From NCBI GenBank assembly GCA_016235165.1, contig JACRLX010000024.1:62001-126000 (forward strand): a stretch of DNA of 64,000 bases, read 5' to 3'. A program made the translations under genes and the position numbers. A model generated the notes under the pieces. It searched no databases and had not been told where the DNA came from. It saw nothing but the letters and a program-made list of their open reading frames with translations. Below, piece after piece: positions 39,404 to 49,328 of this stretch. Numbering within the stretch: the stretch's first letter is position 1; every line of letters starts with the position of its first letter. The DNA comes from Rhodocyclales bacterium. GTDB lineage: Bacteria > Pseudomonadota > Gammaproteobacteria > Burkholderiales > Rhodocyclaceae.

Positions 39404-40467
39404 CGCCGATCCCCGTAGTTGCGATCCATCCAGTTTCGGTATTCCCCCGAAACGACGTGGGCGACCCATGCCGGGTTGTCCAGATACCAGCGCACGGTTT
39501 TGCGCATGCCGGAGTCGAAGCTCTCGGCCGGCGTCCAGCCCAGTTCGCGCTGGATCTTGCCGGCGTCGATGGCATAGCGCTTGTCGTGGCCGGGACGATC
39601 GGCGACCGATATTTTCTGTTCGCGATAGCTCTTGCCATCGGCACGGGGCTTCAGCTCATCGAGCAGGGCACACAGGCGATCGACCACTTCGAGGTTGGTT
39701 TTTTCGTTGTGGCCGCCGATGTTGTAGGTTTCGCCCGGAAGGCCGCGCTCGAACACCAGGCGCAGGGCGCGGGCATGGTCGTCGACGTAGAGCCAGTCGC
39801 GCACGTTGTCGCCCTTGCCGTAGATGGGCAGGGATTTGCCCGAGACGGCGTTGTGGATCATCAGCGGAATCAGCTTTTCCGGAAATTGGCAGGGGCCGTA
39901 GTTGTTCGAGCAGTTGGTCATCAGGGTCGGCAGGCCATAGGTGTGATGCCAGGCACGCACCAGATGGTCGGAGGCGGCTTTCGAGGCGGAGTAGGGGGAG
40001 TTCGGCTGGTAGGGGCTGGATTCGAGGAAGAGGCCGCTGCCGCCCAGGGAGCCGAAGACTTCGTCGGTCGAGACGTGATGGAAACGGAAGGCGGCCCTGG
40101 CGTCGGCGGCAAGGCCGGACCAGTAGGCGCGGGCGGCTTCGAGCAGGGTATAGGTGCCGTTGATGTTGGTTTCGATGAAATCGCCCGGGCCGTGGATTGA
40201 ACGATCGACATGGGATTCGGCGGCGAGATGGATTACGCCGGCCGGCGCGAACTCGGCGAACAAGGCCTCGACAGCGGTACGGTCGCAAATGTCCGTGCGG
40301 CGGAACAGGTGGCGCGGATGGTCGACCAGCTCCGCCAGCGATTCGAGATTCCCGGCATAGGTCAGTTTGTCGATATTGACTACGCGCCAGTCAGTTTCCT
40401 GGATCAACTGGCGCACCAGCGCCGAGCCGATGAAGCCGGCACCACCGGTGACGAGTAGGGTTTTCAT
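39400..40467 (-). CDS. rfbB: dTDP-glucose 4,6-dehydratase
   Basis: 355 residues. [17 protein letters not shown] is the NAD-binding motif; [12 protein letters not shown] and [15 protein letters not shown] supply the catalytic Thr-Asp-Glu and Tyr-x3-Lys residues. It is the first gene of the rfbBACD set. The gap of 194 nt to the divergent monooxygenase gene holds both promoters. Confidence 0.97.
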   Translation of the reverse strand: MKTLLVTGGAGFIGSALVRQLIQETDWRVVNIDKLTYAGNLESLAELVDHPRHLFRRTDICDRTAVEALFAEFAPAGVIHLAAESHVDRSIHGPGDFIETNINGTYTLLEAARAYWSGLAADARAAFRFHHVSTDEVFGSLGGSGLFLESSPYQPNSPYSASKAASDHLVRAWHHTYGLPTLMTNCSNNYGPCQFPEKLIPLMIHNAVSGKSLPIYGKGDNVRDWLYVDDHARALRLVFERGLPGETYNIGGHNEKTNLEVVDRLCALLDELKPRADGKSYREQKISVADRPGHDKRYAIDAGKIQRELGWTPAESFDSGMRKTVRWYLDNPAWVAHVVSGEYRNWMDRNYGDRR

Positions 40468-40591
40468 GGGAATGGGGAAAGCAGCTAGCTTTGTTGGCTG
40501 TAGCGGGTATTCTAGTCGATCGACTTTGTTGCTCAGGGTGGTTCGCTGCGGGGTTGTTTCAGGCCGGCTGGGAGGAAAATCCCGTCTGGGC

Positions 40592-40619
40592 TTGACAACA
40601 AATAGTTTAGACTTAAAAT
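40592..40619 (+). promoter_or_regulatory. Promoter of the monooxygenase/reductase gene
   Basis: TTGACA at 40592-40597 and TAAAAT at 40614-40619 with a 16-nt spacer form a strong sigma-70-like promoter in an AT-rich patch. The spacer and -10 contain AGTTTAGACTTAAAAT, a loose dyad that could be a regulator site. Confidence 0.7.
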
Positions 40620-40661
40620 AAAATAAACGGTCCTAAATGGCCGATTGGGGAGGAAGCGAAG

Positions 40662-42965
40662 ATGCGCATCGTGTGTTTGGGTGGTGGGCCGGCTGGCTTG
40701 TATTTCTCGATCCTGATGAAGCAGGCCAATCCCGCTTGCGATATCACGGTACTGGAGCGCAATCAGGCCGATAACACCTTTGGCTGGGGAATCGTGTTCT
40801 CGGACAAGACCATGGATGGATTCCGTGAAGACGATCCGCAAGTGGTTGCCGAAATCGAGCGCAATTTCCACCATTGGGACAATGTCGACGTCTTTTTCAG
40901 GGATCGCCGCATCACTTCCGGTGGCCACGGCTTTTGCGGCATTGGGCGGCTCAAGCTGTTGCAGATCTTCCAGGCACGCGCGCGCGCATTGGGTATTACC
41001 CTTAAGTTCGAGACCGAGTTCAGGGACCCCGACGACTATGCCCGCGAATACGATCTGGTGATCGGTTGCGATGGTGTCAATTCGACGACCCGTGCCAAGT
41101 ACGCCGAACATTTCAATCCCCGTATCGATGTGCGCAAGTGCCGTTTCATCTGGCTGGGGACCAAGATGAAACTGAATGCCTTCACCTTTGCCTTCAAAGA
41201 AACCGAGTGGGGCTGGTTCAACCTGCACTCCTACCAGTTCAACGAGGAGTGGGCGACCTTCATTGTCGAGACGCCCGAGGAAACCTGGCTGCGTGCCGGA
41301 CTCGACAAAATGGAGCCGGACCAGTCCATCGCCTTCTGCGAGCGGCTATTTGCCGACACGCTGAAAGGCGCGCGACTGATTTCCAATGCGCGCCACCTGC
41401 GTGGCTCCGCGGTCTGGATCAAGTTCAATCGCGTGCTTTGCGAGCGCTGGTTCAAGGACAACATCGTGCTGCTGGGCGATGCCGCCCATACCGCCCATTT
41501 CACCATCGGTTCCGGCACCAAGCTGGCGATGGAAGATGCCCGCGCCCTGGTCAATGTGCTCAACAGCAGCGATGGCGACGTGCCGCAGCGGCTGGCGCGT
41601 TACCAGGCCGAGCGCGAGATCGAGGCGCTCAAGCTGCAAAGCGCCGCACGCAACCGCATGACCTGGTTCGAGCATGTCGACCGCTATGTGCATATGGAAC
41701 CCGACCAGTTCGCCTTTGCGGTGCTCACCGGCAGTCAGCGCGTTGGGCATGCCAACCAGAAATTGCGCGATCCGGCCTATACCGATGACTTCGACCGCTG
41801 GTTTGCCGCGAAATGCGGGGTGGTCACGCCGCCCGGCACCAAGGCCGTGCCGCCGATGTTTACCCCATTCAAGCTGCGCGGCATGACGCTCACCAACCGG
41901 GTGGTGGTGTCGCCGATGTGCACCTACTCGGCCACCGACGGCATGCCCGGCGACTTCCATTTCCAGCATTACACGGCACGCGGTCTCGGCGGCGCCGCGC
42001 TGGTGATGACGGAAATGAGCTGCGTGTCGGCGGATGCCCGCATCACTCCCGGCTGCGCCGGCATCTGGACCGACGAGCAGGCGGCGGCCTGGCGGCGGAT
42101 TACCGGCTTCGTGCATGCCAATAGCCAGGCCAAGATGGGCCTGCAGATCGGCCATGCGGGACGTAAAGGCTCGACCAAACTGGCTTGGGATGGCATCGAT
42201 CAGCCGCTCGACAAGGGCAACTGGCCGCTGATCGCGCCGTCGCCGCTGCCGTATGTCGCCGGCCAGTCGCAGACGCCTAAGGAAATGACGCGTACCGACA
42301 TGGACCGGATCAAGGCGGATTTCGTTGCCGCTACGCGCCGTGCCGTCAGCGCCGACTTTGACCTGGTCGAATTCCACGCTGCCCACGGCTATCTGATGTC
42401 CTCCTTCATTTCGCCGCTGACCAACCAGCGTGCCGACGACTACGGCGGCAGCCTGGAAAACCGTTGCCGCTTCCCGCTGGAAGTGTTCATGGCGATGCGC
42501 GCCGAATGGCCGGCCGAGCGCCCGATGTCGGTGCGCATCTCCGCCCACGACTGGGTTCCCGGAGGTGTGACGCCAGATGACGCGGTCGACATCTCGCGCC
42601 TGTTTCGTGACGCGGGCGCCGATATCATCCATGTCTCGTCGGGGCAGGTCAGCAAGGACGAGGCGCCGATCTACGGGCGCATGTTCCAGGTGCCGTTCTC
42701 GGATCAGGTACGCAACGAACTCCACGTGCCGACCATCGCGGTGGGCAATATTTTCGAGGCGGATCACGTCAATACCATCATTGCCGCCGGTCGCGCTGAC
42801 CTTTGCGCCCTGGCAAGGCCGCATCTGGCCGATCCCTCCTGGACGCTGCACGCAGCCGCCGAGCAAGGCGTCAAGGATATCGTCTGGCCCCGTCCCTACC
42901 AGGGGGGCAAGATCCAGCTGGAACGCAACCTGGAGCGCGCGGCGCAACTCGCGCTGGTAGCCTGA
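40662..42965 (+). CDS. Bifunctional aryl-CoA monooxygenase/reductase (salicylyl-CoA 5-hydroxylase or 2-aminobenzoyl-CoA type)
   Basis: 767 residues, a fusion. Residues 1 to about 385 form a FAD monooxygenase: [12 protein letters not shown] at the N-terminus and [16 protein letters not shown] with Asp273. From about residue 395 ([20 protein letters not shown]) runs an old-yellow-enzyme/2,4-dienoyl-CoA-reductase-like FMN domain with [27 protein letters not shown]. This architecture is that of 2-aminobenzoyl-CoA monooxygenase/reductase and of proteins annotated as salicylyl-CoA 5-hydroxylase. It hydroxylates, and may then reduce, an ortho-substituted benzoyl-CoA. GGAGGAAG precedes the ATG. The matching CoA ligase is not in the window. 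Confidence 0.88.
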   Translation: MRIVCLGGGPAGLYFSILMKQANPACDITVLERNQADNTFGWGIVFSDKTMDGFREDDPQVVAEIERNFHHWDNVDVFFRDRRITSGGHGFCGIGRLKLLQIFQARARALGITLKFETEFRDPDDYAREYDLVIGCDGVNSTTRAKYAEHFNPRIDVRKCRFIWLGTKMKLNAFTFAFKETEWGWFNLHSYQFNEEWATFIVETPEETWLRAGLDKMEPDQSIAFCERLFADTLKGARLISNARHLRGSAVWIKFNRVLCERWFKDNIVLLGDAAHTAHFTIGSGTKLAMEDARALVNVLNSSDGDVPQRLARYQAEREIEALKLQSAARNRMTWFEHVDRYVHMEPDQFAFAVLTGSQRVGHANQKLRDPAYTDDFDRWFAAKCGVVTPPGTKAVPPMFTPFKLRGMTLTNRVVVSPMCTYSATDGMPGDFHFQHYTARGLGGAALVMTEMSCVSADARITPGCAGIWTDEQAAAWRRITGFVHANSQAKMGLQIGHAGRKGSTKLAWDGIDQPLDKGNWPLIAPSPLPYVAGQSQTPKEMTRTDMDRIKADFVAATRRAVSADFDLVEFHAAHGYLMSSFISPLTNQRADDYGGSLENRCRFPLEVFMAMRAEWPAERPMSVRISAHDWVPGGVTPDDAVDISRLFRDAGADIIHVSSGQVSKDEAPIYGRMFQVPFSDQVRNELHVPTIAVGNIFEADHVNTIIAAGRADLCALARPHLADPSWTLHAAAEQGVKDIVWPRPYQGGKIQLERNLERAAQLALVA
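42336..42357 (-). repeat. Dispersed 22-bp repeat, copy inside the monooxygenase/reductase gene
   Basis: The plus strand reads CGCCGTGCCGTCAGCGCCGA then CT, identical over 22 nt to the copy at 47818 and one base different from those at 9585 and 35026. Confidence 0.7.
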
Positions 42966-43408
42966 TGGCCTCCGCGGGCGCGACTCTGGTCCTTGCGGAA
43001 GAAGCGGCGCTTCGCAATCGCGTATTGCAGCCGCCGGGATGGGCGCCGCCCAAGGGCTATGCTAATGGAATCGAGGCGCGCGGGCGGGTGATCGCCATCA
43101 GCGGACAGGTCGGCTGGGACAGCCAGTGCCGTTTCCACAGCAGCGATTTTGTCGCCCAGGCGCGCCAGGCGCTGGAAAACATTGTTGCCGTGCTGGCCGA
43201 GGCCGGCGGGAGCCCCGAGCATTTGATACGCATGACCTGGTATGTACTCGACAAGCGGGAGTATCTGGCCGCCTATCGTCAGCTTGGAACCGTATATCGC
43301 GAAGTGATCGGGCGCAATTTTCCGGCCATGACGGCGGTGCAGGTCGCCGGTTTGATGGAAGACGCGGCGCGGGTCGAAATCGAGGCCACGGCGGTTATTC
43401 CCGATTGA
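42965..43408 (+). CDS. RidA family (YjgF/Rid) protein
   Basis: 147 residues from the ATG that overlaps the preceding stop. The segments VLQPPGWAPPKGYANGIEARGRVIAISGQVGWD and EAGGSPEHLIRMTWYVLDKREYLAAYRQLG are typical of Rid subgroups; the N-terminus is longer than in RidA itself. RidA hydrolyses enamine/imine intermediates. Directly coupled to an enzyme that would produce an enamine from an aminobenzoyl-CoA, it may deaminate that product. That role is inferred from context. A 72-nt gap follows. Confidence 0.85.
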   Translation: MASAGATLVLAEEAALRNRVLQPPGWAPPKGYANGIEARGRVIAISGQVGWDSQCRFHSSDFVAQARQALENIVAVLAEAGGSPEHLIRMTWYVLDKREYLAAYRQLGTVYREVIGRNFPAMTAVQVAGLMEDAARVEIEATAVIPD

Positions 43409-43480
43409 GCAGTGGTGCCACGCGCCTGAATACGCCGGCGCTTGTCGCGGCGAGCGGTTTGCGGCAGCTAAAATAGCAGG

Positions 43481-44350
43481 ATGAAACCGTCCCGTTCCGA
43501 GTTCCTCGCCATCCGTGGCCGCCGCCTGCATGTCCGCCTCTGGGGCGAGGAGGATGCGCCGCTGCTGGTCCTGCTGCATGGCTGGTGCGACGTTTCCGCC
43601 TCCTGGCAGTTCATGATCGACGCCATGACCCGCGACTGGCGCATTGTTGCGCCCGATTGGCGCGGATTTGGCCTTTCGCAGTGGAACAATGACGTCTATT
43701 GGTTCCCGGACTACGTTGCCGACCTCGATGCCCTGCTGCTGCATTACTCGCCGCGGGAAGCGGTGCGCCTGGTCGGGCACAGCCTGGGAGGAAACGCCGC
43801 CTGCATCTATGCCGGCATCCGACCGGAACGCATCGCGCGCCTGGCCAATCTGGAGGGGCTCGGCTTGCGCCGTTACCAGCCGGAAGAGGCGCCCGAGCGC
43901 TATGCCAACTGGCTGGATCAGCTGCGTGACACGCCGAGCTTCCGTTCCTATCCGGATCGCGCAACTTTCGCCGCCCGCCTGCAAAAAGAAAACCCACGGC
44001 TGTCAGACGAAAAAGCTGCCTACCTGGCCGAGCACATGGGCGAGGACGATGGTGCCGGCGGCATCCACCTGGCCGCCGATCCCTATCATCGCTGGGTGAA
44101 CCCGATCATTTACCGGGTCGAGGAAGCGATGGCATTGTGGCGTCGGATATCCGCGCCGGTGCTTTGGCTGACCGCTCCCGACTCCTTTGTCTTCAAGCAG
44201 CTGTTCACCGTCGATTCCGACGAGTATCGCGCGCGCATCGCCTGTTTCAAGGATATTCGCGAAGTCGAGGTACAGGATTCCGGCCATAACCTGCATCATG
44301 ATCAGCCGGCGGAAGTGGCCCGTCTGATCGAGGAGTTTTTTGTCGAATGA
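43481..44350 (+). CDS. Alpha/beta hydrolase
   Basis: 289 residues. Nucleophile Ser101 in VGHSLGGNAAC, oxyanion motif LLHGWCDVSASW near residue 32, Asp in LTAPDSFVF and His in DSGHNLHHDQP complete the triad. No signal peptide. The substrate is unknown; the family spans esterases, C-C hydrolases and haloalkane-type enzymes. It may belong with the aryl-CoA genes upstream or with the PHP gene it overlaps by 4 nt. Confidence 0.88.
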   Translation: MKPSRSEFLAIRGRRLHVRLWGEEDAPLLVLLHGWCDVSASWQFMIDAMTRDWRIVAPDWRGFGLSQWNNDVYWFPDYVADLDALLLHYSPREAVRLVGHSLGGNAACIYAGIRPERIARLANLEGLGLRRYQPEEAPERYANWLDQLRDTPSFRSYPDRATFAARLQKENPRLSDEKAAYLAEHMGEDDGAGGIHLAADPYHRWVNPIIYRVEEAMALWRRISAPVLWLTAPDSFVFKQLFTVDSDEYRARIACFKDIREVEVQDSGHNLHHDQPAEVARLIEEFFVE

Positions 44351-45186
44351 AAGCACTCAACGCCGATCTGCATTGCCATTCCACCGTGTCCGACGGACTG
44401 CTGGCGCCTGCCGACGTGGTGCGACGCGCCAGCGCAAACGGCGTCGAACTGCTGGCGCTGACCGACCACGATGAAATCGGCGGCTTGGCCGAGGCGTCCG
44501 CCATGGCCGCCGAGCTGGGGCTGAACTTCGTCAATGGCGTCGAGGTCTCGATTTCCTGGGGCGATGATCAGACGGTCCATGTCGTCGGCCTCGGCGTCGA
44601 TCCAGGCAATGCGCAGCTCGGTATCGGCCTGGAACAGATACGCAGCGGTCGCGATTCGCGGGCGGCGCGCATGGCAGCGGAACTCGACAAAGTCGGCATT
44701 CATGGCGCCTACGAGGGGGCCTTGCGTCATGTTGGCAACCCGGCATTGATCAGTCGCGCCCACTTTGCCCGCTACATCGTCGAGCTTGGCCACGCCAGGG
44801 ATGTCAAGTCGGTCTTCGATCACTGGTTGGCCAAGGGCAAGCCAGGCTATGTCGACCACGCCTGGGCGACGCTGGAGGATGGCTTGCGCTGGATCCACGA
44901 TGCCGGCGGTATAGCGGTGATTGCCCATCCGGGGCGCTATCGTTTGTCCAAAGCCGAGCGGCTGGAGATGTTCAGCGCCTTTCGCGACCTGGGCGGACAG
45001 GGGATCGAGGTGATCTCCGGCGCGCACAAGGACGACGAGATCGCCGAGTTTGCCTCGATTGCCCGAAAGTTCGGTTTCCTTGCCTCGCGCGCCTCGGATT
45101 TCCATGGGCCGGGTGAGAGCTGGATCGACCTAGGCCGCCTGCCGGACCTGCCGGACGACCTGACCCCCGTCTGGTCCAGGCTGTAA
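44347..45186 (+). CDS. PHP-domain phosphoesterase (RNase AM/TrpH type)
   Basis: 279 residues. The PHP metal motif opens the protein: NADLHCHSTVSDG with His9 and His11, then TDHDEIGG, GVEVSISW, AHPGRYRL and ASDFHGPGE near the end. E. coli YciV (Rnm, RNase AM) belongs here and acts as a 5'-3' exoribonuclease and 3',5'-nucleoside bisphosphate phosphatase. The next gene is yciO-like, as in E. coli, which supports the assignment. Confidence 0.9.
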   Translation: MKALNADLHCHSTVSDGLLAPADVVRRASANGVELLALTDHDEIGGLAEASAMAAELGLNFVNGVEVSISWGDDQTVHVVGLGVDPGNAQLGIGLEQIRSGRDSRAARMAAELDKVGIHGAYEGALRHVGNPALISRAHFARYIVELGHARDVKSVFDHWLAKGKPGYVDHAWATLEDGLRWIHDAGGIAVIAHPGRYRLSKAERLEMFSAFRDLGGQGIEVISGAHKDDEIAEFASIARKFGFLASRASDFHGPGESWIDLGRLPDLPDDLTPVWSRL

Positions 45187-45275
45187 GGCCCTCCGTTCGT
45201 CGTCCGGATTGTCGTGCCGAGGGCGCGCGCGGCCGGTAAAATCTCGCTTTTTTCCGGTCCCGCCTCAGCCACCGC

Positions 45276-45905
45276 ATGGCCCAGCTTTTCCAGATCCATC
45301 CCGAGCACCCGCAGCCGCGCCTGATCAAACAGGCGGCGGAAATCGCGCGCAGCGGCGGATTGATCGCCTTGCCGACCGATGCCGCCTATTCCCTGGCCGG
45401 GGTGTCCGGGTATGCGCCGCTGCTGGACCGGATTCGCCGGATTCGCGGGGTCGATGAGCGCCATCATTTCACCCTGATGTGCCGCGACTTGTCGGAAATC
45501 GCCACCTACGCCCGTGTCGATAACAGCCAGTATCGCCTGCTCAAGGCAGTGACACCGGGGGCCTACACCTTCATTCTGGAAGGCACCCGCGAACTGCCGC
45601 GCCGCCTGCTGCATCCCAAACGCAAGACCATCGGTCTGCGCGTGCCCAAGTCGCCCCTGGCCCTGGCCCTGCTCGAAGAACTGAATGAACCCTTGCTGAC
45701 CTCGACGCTGATCCTGCCGGGCGATGAGGCGCCTTTGGCGGAAGCCGACGAGATTCGAGCCCGACTGGAAAAGCTGGTCGATCTGGTCATCGATGCCGGT
45801 CGCTGCGGTATCGACATGACCACCGTGATCAACCTGACCGGCGTGGCGCCGGAACTGGTGCGGGCGGGACAGGGGCCGCTGGAGCCCTTCGGGCTCGAAG
45901 CGTAG
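45276..45905 (+). CDS. YciO/Sua5/TsaC family protein
   Basis: 209 residues, full-length YrdC fold: FQIHPEHPQPRLIKQAAEIARSGGLIALPTDAAYSLAG, then RKTIGLRVPKSPLALALL and LVDLVIDAGRCGIDMTTVINL. The length and sequence fit YciO rather than TsaC proper. TsaC makes threonylcarbamoyl-AMP for tRNA t6A; YciO is a paralogue with related but weaker activity in vitro. The essential tsaC would then be elsewhere in the genome. Confidence 0.88.
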   Translation: MAQLFQIHPEHPQPRLIKQAAEIARSGGLIALPTDAAYSLAGVSGYAPLLDRIRRIRGVDERHHFTLMCRDLSEIATYARVDNSQYRLLKAVTPGAYTFILEGTRELPRRLLHPKRKTIGLRVPKSPLALALLEELNEPLLTSTLILPGDEAPLAEADEIRARLEKLVDLVIDAGRCGIDMTTVINLTGVAPELVRAGQGPLEPFGLEA

Positions 45906-45919
45906 AATCCGGCGACCCC

Positions 45920-46564
45920 ATGAACCTCATCCAGACGCTGGCGATATCCGCCTTGCCGATCATTTTCGCGATCACCCTGCACGAGGCCGCCCATGGCTAC
46001 GCCGCGCGGCATTTTGGCGATCCGACCGCCTGGCAGATGGGGCGTATCAGCCTGAATCCGCTGCGCCACATCGATCTGGTGGGAACCCTGCTCGTCCCCG
46101 GTCTCATACTTCTTCTTTCGGCCGGCGGATTGTTGTTCGGCTGGGCCAAGCCGGTGCCGGTGAATTTTTCCAACCTGCGACGTCCCAAGCAGGACATGCT
46201 TTGGGTGGCCGCCGCCGGCCCCGGCGCCAATCTGGTGATGGCACTGGGATGGGCGCTGCTGCTGAAAATCGTTGCCGGCAGTCCGGAACATGCCTACTCG
46301 GAAGCGCTCAAGGAAATGGCGCGCGTCGGCATCGGCATCAATGGGGTATTGATGGTGCTGAATCTGCTGCCCTTGCCGCCGCTGGATGGAGGACGCATCG
46401 TGGTCAGCCTGCTACCATCGGCTGCTGCCTGGAAATTCGCCCAGCTTGAACGTTGGGGTTTTCCCATCCTGCTGGTCTTGCTGTTCCTGGGTCTGCTGGA
46501 TACCATCCTGCGCCCCTTCCTGCGCTTGTTTAATTCCCTGATTCGGGTCCTCTTCGGTTTCTGA
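45920..46564 (+). CDS. Site-2 protease family membrane metalloprotease
   Basis: 214 residues, strongly hydrophobic with about five membrane helices. The zinc motif HEAAH (His21, Glu22, His25) sits in the first helix (FAITLHEAAHGYAARHFGD), and the second metal site is LNLLPLPPLDGGRI. It lacks the PDZ domains of RseP, so it is of the compact SpoIVFB/YwhC class. The substrate is unknown. It starts 14 nt after the yciO-like gene and ends 1 nt before trpS, so it is cotranscribed with translation and chromosome genes. Confidence 0.92.
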   Translation: MNLIQTLAISALPIIFAITLHEAAHGYAARHFGDPTAWQMGRISLNPLRHIDLVGTLLVPGLILLLSAGGLLFGWAKPVPVNFSNLRRPKQDMLWVAAAGPGANLVMALGWALLLKIVAGSPEHAYSEALKEMARVGIGINGVLMVLNLLPLPPLDGGRIVVSLLPSAAAWKFAQLERWGFPILLVLLFLGLLDTILRPFLRLFNSLIRVLFGF

Positions 46565-46565
46565 C

Positions 46566-47768
46566 ATGTACGCTGAAAAAGTACTCTCCGGCATGCGTCC
46601 CACCGGGCGCCTCCACCTCGGCCACTACCATGGCGTCCTGGCCAACTGGGTCAAGCTCCAGCATGAGTTTCCCTGCCTGTTCTTCGTCGCCGACTGGCAT
46701 GCGCTGACCACGGCCTACGACGAGCCGGGCACGATTACCGAAAATGCCATGGAAATGGTGGTGGATTGGCTGGCGGCAGGTGTCGATCCTTCGCAGGCAA
46801 CCATCTTCATCCAGTCCAAAGTGCCCGAACACGCCGAACTTCACCTGTTGTTGTCGATGATGACGCCGCTGGGCTGGCTGGAACGGGTGCCGACCTACAA
46901 GGATCAGCAGGAAAAGCTGACGCACAAGGACCTGACGACCTATGGCTTTCTCGGCTATCCGCTGTTGCAGGCCGCCGACATCCTGATCTATCGGGCCAAC
47001 CAGGTTCCGGTGGGCGAGGACCAGGTGCCCCACGTCGAATTCACCCGTGAGATCGCGCGACGCTTCAACCACCTGTATGGCCGCGAGCCGGGTTTTGAGG
47101 ACAAGGCGCGCGAGGCGGTCAAGAAACTCGGCAGCAAGCGCGCCAAGCTCTATGACGAGTTGCGCAACCGTTACCAAGAGAAGGGCGAGACCGAAGCCCT
47201 GGAACAGGCCCATGATCTGCTAAACGAGGCGCAGAGCCTTTCCCTGGGCGATCGCGAGCGCCTGTTCGGCTGGCTCGAAGGCACCCGCAAGATGATCCTG
47301 GTAGAGCCCGACGCGTTGCTCACCGAGGCTTCGCGCATGCCGGGCCTCGACGGGCAGAAGATGTCCAAGTCCTACGGCAATACCATCACCCTGCGCGAGG
47401 ATGCGGAGTCGGTCACCAAGAAAATTCGCACCATGCAGACCGATCCGGCGCGGGTGCGGCGCACCGACGCCGGCGATCCGGAGAAATGCCCTGTCTGGCA
47501 GTTCCACCAGATCTACTCGAACGAGGAGGTCAAGGCCTGGGTGCAGGCCGGCTGCCGCAGCGCCGGCATCGGTTGCATCGAATGCAAGCAGCCGGTGATC
47601 GACGGTGTCTTGCGCGAACAGGAACCGATGCGCGAGCGCGCGGCGATGTACGTCGAGGATCCGCAACTGGTGCGCAACATCATCGCCGACGGCTGCGAAA
47701 AGGCCCGCAAGCTGGCGCAGGAAACCACGCGCGACGTGCGCGAGGCGATCGGTATCGATTACCCATGA
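46566..47768 (+). CDS. trpS: Tryptophanyl-tRNA synthetase
   Basis: 400 residues, class I synthetase. The HIGH-like motif is GRLHLGHYHG and the KMSKS motif is KMSKSYGNTI. It is longer than the E. coli enzyme (334), because of an insertion of about 60 residues in the Rossmann/C-terminal region (KKLGSKRAKLYDELRNRYQEKGETEALEQ); this form is common in betaproteobacteria. It overlaps scpA by 4 nt. Confidence 0.96.
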   Translation: MYAEKVLSGMRPTGRLHLGHYHGVLANWVKLQHEFPCLFFVADWHALTTAYDEPGTITENAMEMVVDWLAAGVDPSQATIFIQSKVPEHAELHLLLSMMTPLGWLERVPTYKDQQEKLTHKDLTTYGFLGYPLLQAADILIYRANQVPVGEDQVPHVEFTREIARRFNHLYGREPGFEDKAREAVKKLGSKRAKLYDELRNRYQEKGETEALEQAHDLLNEAQSLSLGDRERLFGWLEGTRKMILVEPDALLTEASRMPGLDGQKMSKSYGNTITLREDAESVTKKIRTMQTDPARVRRTDAGDPEKCPVWQFHQIYSNEEVKAWVQAGCRSAGIGCIECKQPVIDGVLREQEPMRERAAMYVEDPQLVRNIIADGCEKARKLAQETTRDVREAIGIDYP

Positions 47769-48637
47769 GCGAACCGCAAGGCATCGTTGAGTTGTCGAGC
47801 GCGCCGGGCGCCGCAATCGCCGTGCCGTCAGCGCCGACTCTTGAGCCGGAGGCTGGCCCGCATCTGCCAAAGATTTATGGCGAGGTGCTGGCGGAAATGC
47901 CGCGCGACCTCTACATCCCGCCGGACGCGCTGGAAATCATCCTCGATTCCTTTGAGGGCCCGCTCGACCTGCTGCTCTACCTGATTCGTCGCGCCAACAT
48001 CAATGTGCTCGATATCCCGATGGCGCCGCTGACCGCGCAGTATCTGGAATACGTCGAGGCGATGCGCAAGGGCAATCTGGAACTGGCCGCCGAGTACCTG
48101 CTGATGGCCGCGATGCTGATCGAAATCAAGTCGCGCATGCTCCTGCCGCGCCCGCCCAAGGCCGAGAATGGCGAGCCGGAAGACCCGCGCGCCGAGCTGG
48201 TGCGCCGCCTGATCGAATACGAGCGGATGAAGGCCTCGGCCGCCCGCCTCGACCAGATGCCGCAGGTGGGACGCGATTACGAATGGATCACGGTCTGGAT
48301 CGCCGACAAGGTGGTCGAACGCCAGCCGGAAGTCAGCTTGCACGATTTGCAACTCGCCTGGCTGGCGCTGATGAAGCAGGCGAAAGTGCATCAGCACCAC
48401 AAGATCCATCGCGAGGAACTTTCCGTGCGCGAACACATGAGCATCATCCTGCGCCGCTTGCAGGGAGGCGGCTATGTCGTGTTCGAGCAACTGTTCGATC
48501 TTTCCCTGGGCGCCCAGGGCCTGGTGGTGAGCTTCCTCGCCCTGCTCGAACTGGCGCGTGAATCGCTGATCGAATTGACCCAGAACGAGGCCATGGCCCC
48601 CATTTACGCAAGGTTGCCCAATGCTTCCGCTGTATAA
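47765..48637 (+). CDS. scpA: Segregation and condensation protein A
   Basis: 290 residues from the ATG at 47765. The kleisin core is [38 protein letters not shown], and the C-terminal winged helix is [18 protein letters not shown]. ScpA bridges SMC heads in the condensin complex. The first 35 or so residues are a flexible tail with [11 protein letters not shown], part of which is encoded by a dispersed-repeat copy at 47818. It overlaps scpB by 17 nt. Confidence 0.95.
   Translation: MSEPQGIVELSSAPGAAIAVPSAPTLEPEAGPHLPKIYGEVLAEMPRDLYIPPDALEIILDSFEGPLDLLLYLIRRANINVLDIPMAPLTAQYLEYVEAMRKGNLELAAEYLLMAAMLIEIKSRMLLPRPPKAENGEPEDPRAELVRRLIEYERMKASAARLDQMPQVGRDYEWITVWIADKVVERQPEVSLHDLQLAWLALMKQAKVHQHHKIHREELSVREHMSIILRRLQGGGYVVFEQLFDLSLGAQGLVVSFLALLELARESLIELTQNEAMAPIYARLPNASAV
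47818..47839 (-). repeat. Dispersed 22-bp repeat, copy inside scpA
   Basis: Identical over 22 nt to the copy at 42336. It encodes AVPSAPT in the unstructured N-terminal tail of ScpA. Confidence 0.7.
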
Positions 48638-49328
48638 GCCCGAGGACTACAAGCGTGTGCTGGAAACCGCGCTGCTGGTGGCCAGCGAGCCGCTGCCGCT
48701 GGCCGAACTGAAGAAGTTATTCGACCAGGAGTTCGATGACGATACCTGGCGCAGCCTGCTCGACGACCTGCGTCGCGACTGGATCGATCGTGGTGTCGAG
48801 CTGATCCAGTTGTCATCCGGCTGGCGCTTCCAGAGCCGACCGGAATACCAGTCCTACATCGACCGCCTGAAGAACGAAAGGCCGCCGAAGTATTCGCGCG
48901 CGGTGATGGAAACCCTCGCCATCATTGCCTATCGCCAACCCGTGACGCGCGGCGACATCGAGGAGATTCGCGGTGTCGCCGTATCGCCCAACATCCTCAA
49001 GACACTGGAAGGGCGTGGCTGGATCGATGCCGTCGGGCATCGCGATGCGCCGGGCCGCCCCGCGCTGTACGCCACCACACGCAGATTCCTCGATGATCTC
49101 GGCCTGCGCAGTCTGGCCGAATTGCCGCCACTGACCGAAATAGAAAGGGTGATCGACCTTGGACAAACCGCACTCGCCGAAACCCCCCCGGTCCGGCCGC
49201 CGGTCGTCGAACCCGCCGAGCCCGGAACAAGCACGGATAGCTCGCCCCAGCCGGTCGCCGATGGCGGACAGATCGACCTCATCGCCGCCCAAGCGCAAGG
49301 AAGCGAGCCGATCGGGTCGCAAGGCTAG
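48621..49328 (+). CDS. scpB: Segregation and condensation protein B
   Basis: 235 residues. Tandem winged helices: [25 protein letters not shown] and [34 protein letters not shown], then [24 protein letters not shown]. ScpB regulates kleisin-SMC contact. Recognisable homology ends near residue 180; the remaining 55 residues are low-complexity Pro/Glu/Gln-rich and are encoded in DNA that also reads as the N-terminal extension of rluB. Confidence 0.94.
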   Translation: MLPLYKPEDYKRVLETALLVASEPLPLAELKKLFDQEFDDDTWRSLLDDLRRDWIDRGVELIQLSSGWRFQSRPEYQSYIDRLKNERPPKYSRAVMETLAIIAYRQPVTRGDIEEIRGVAVSPNILKTLEGRGWIDAVGHRDAPGRPALYATTRRFLDDLGLRSLAELPPLTEIERVIDLGQTALAETPPVRPPVVEPAEPGTSTDSSPQPVADGGQIDLIAAQAQGSEPIGSQG

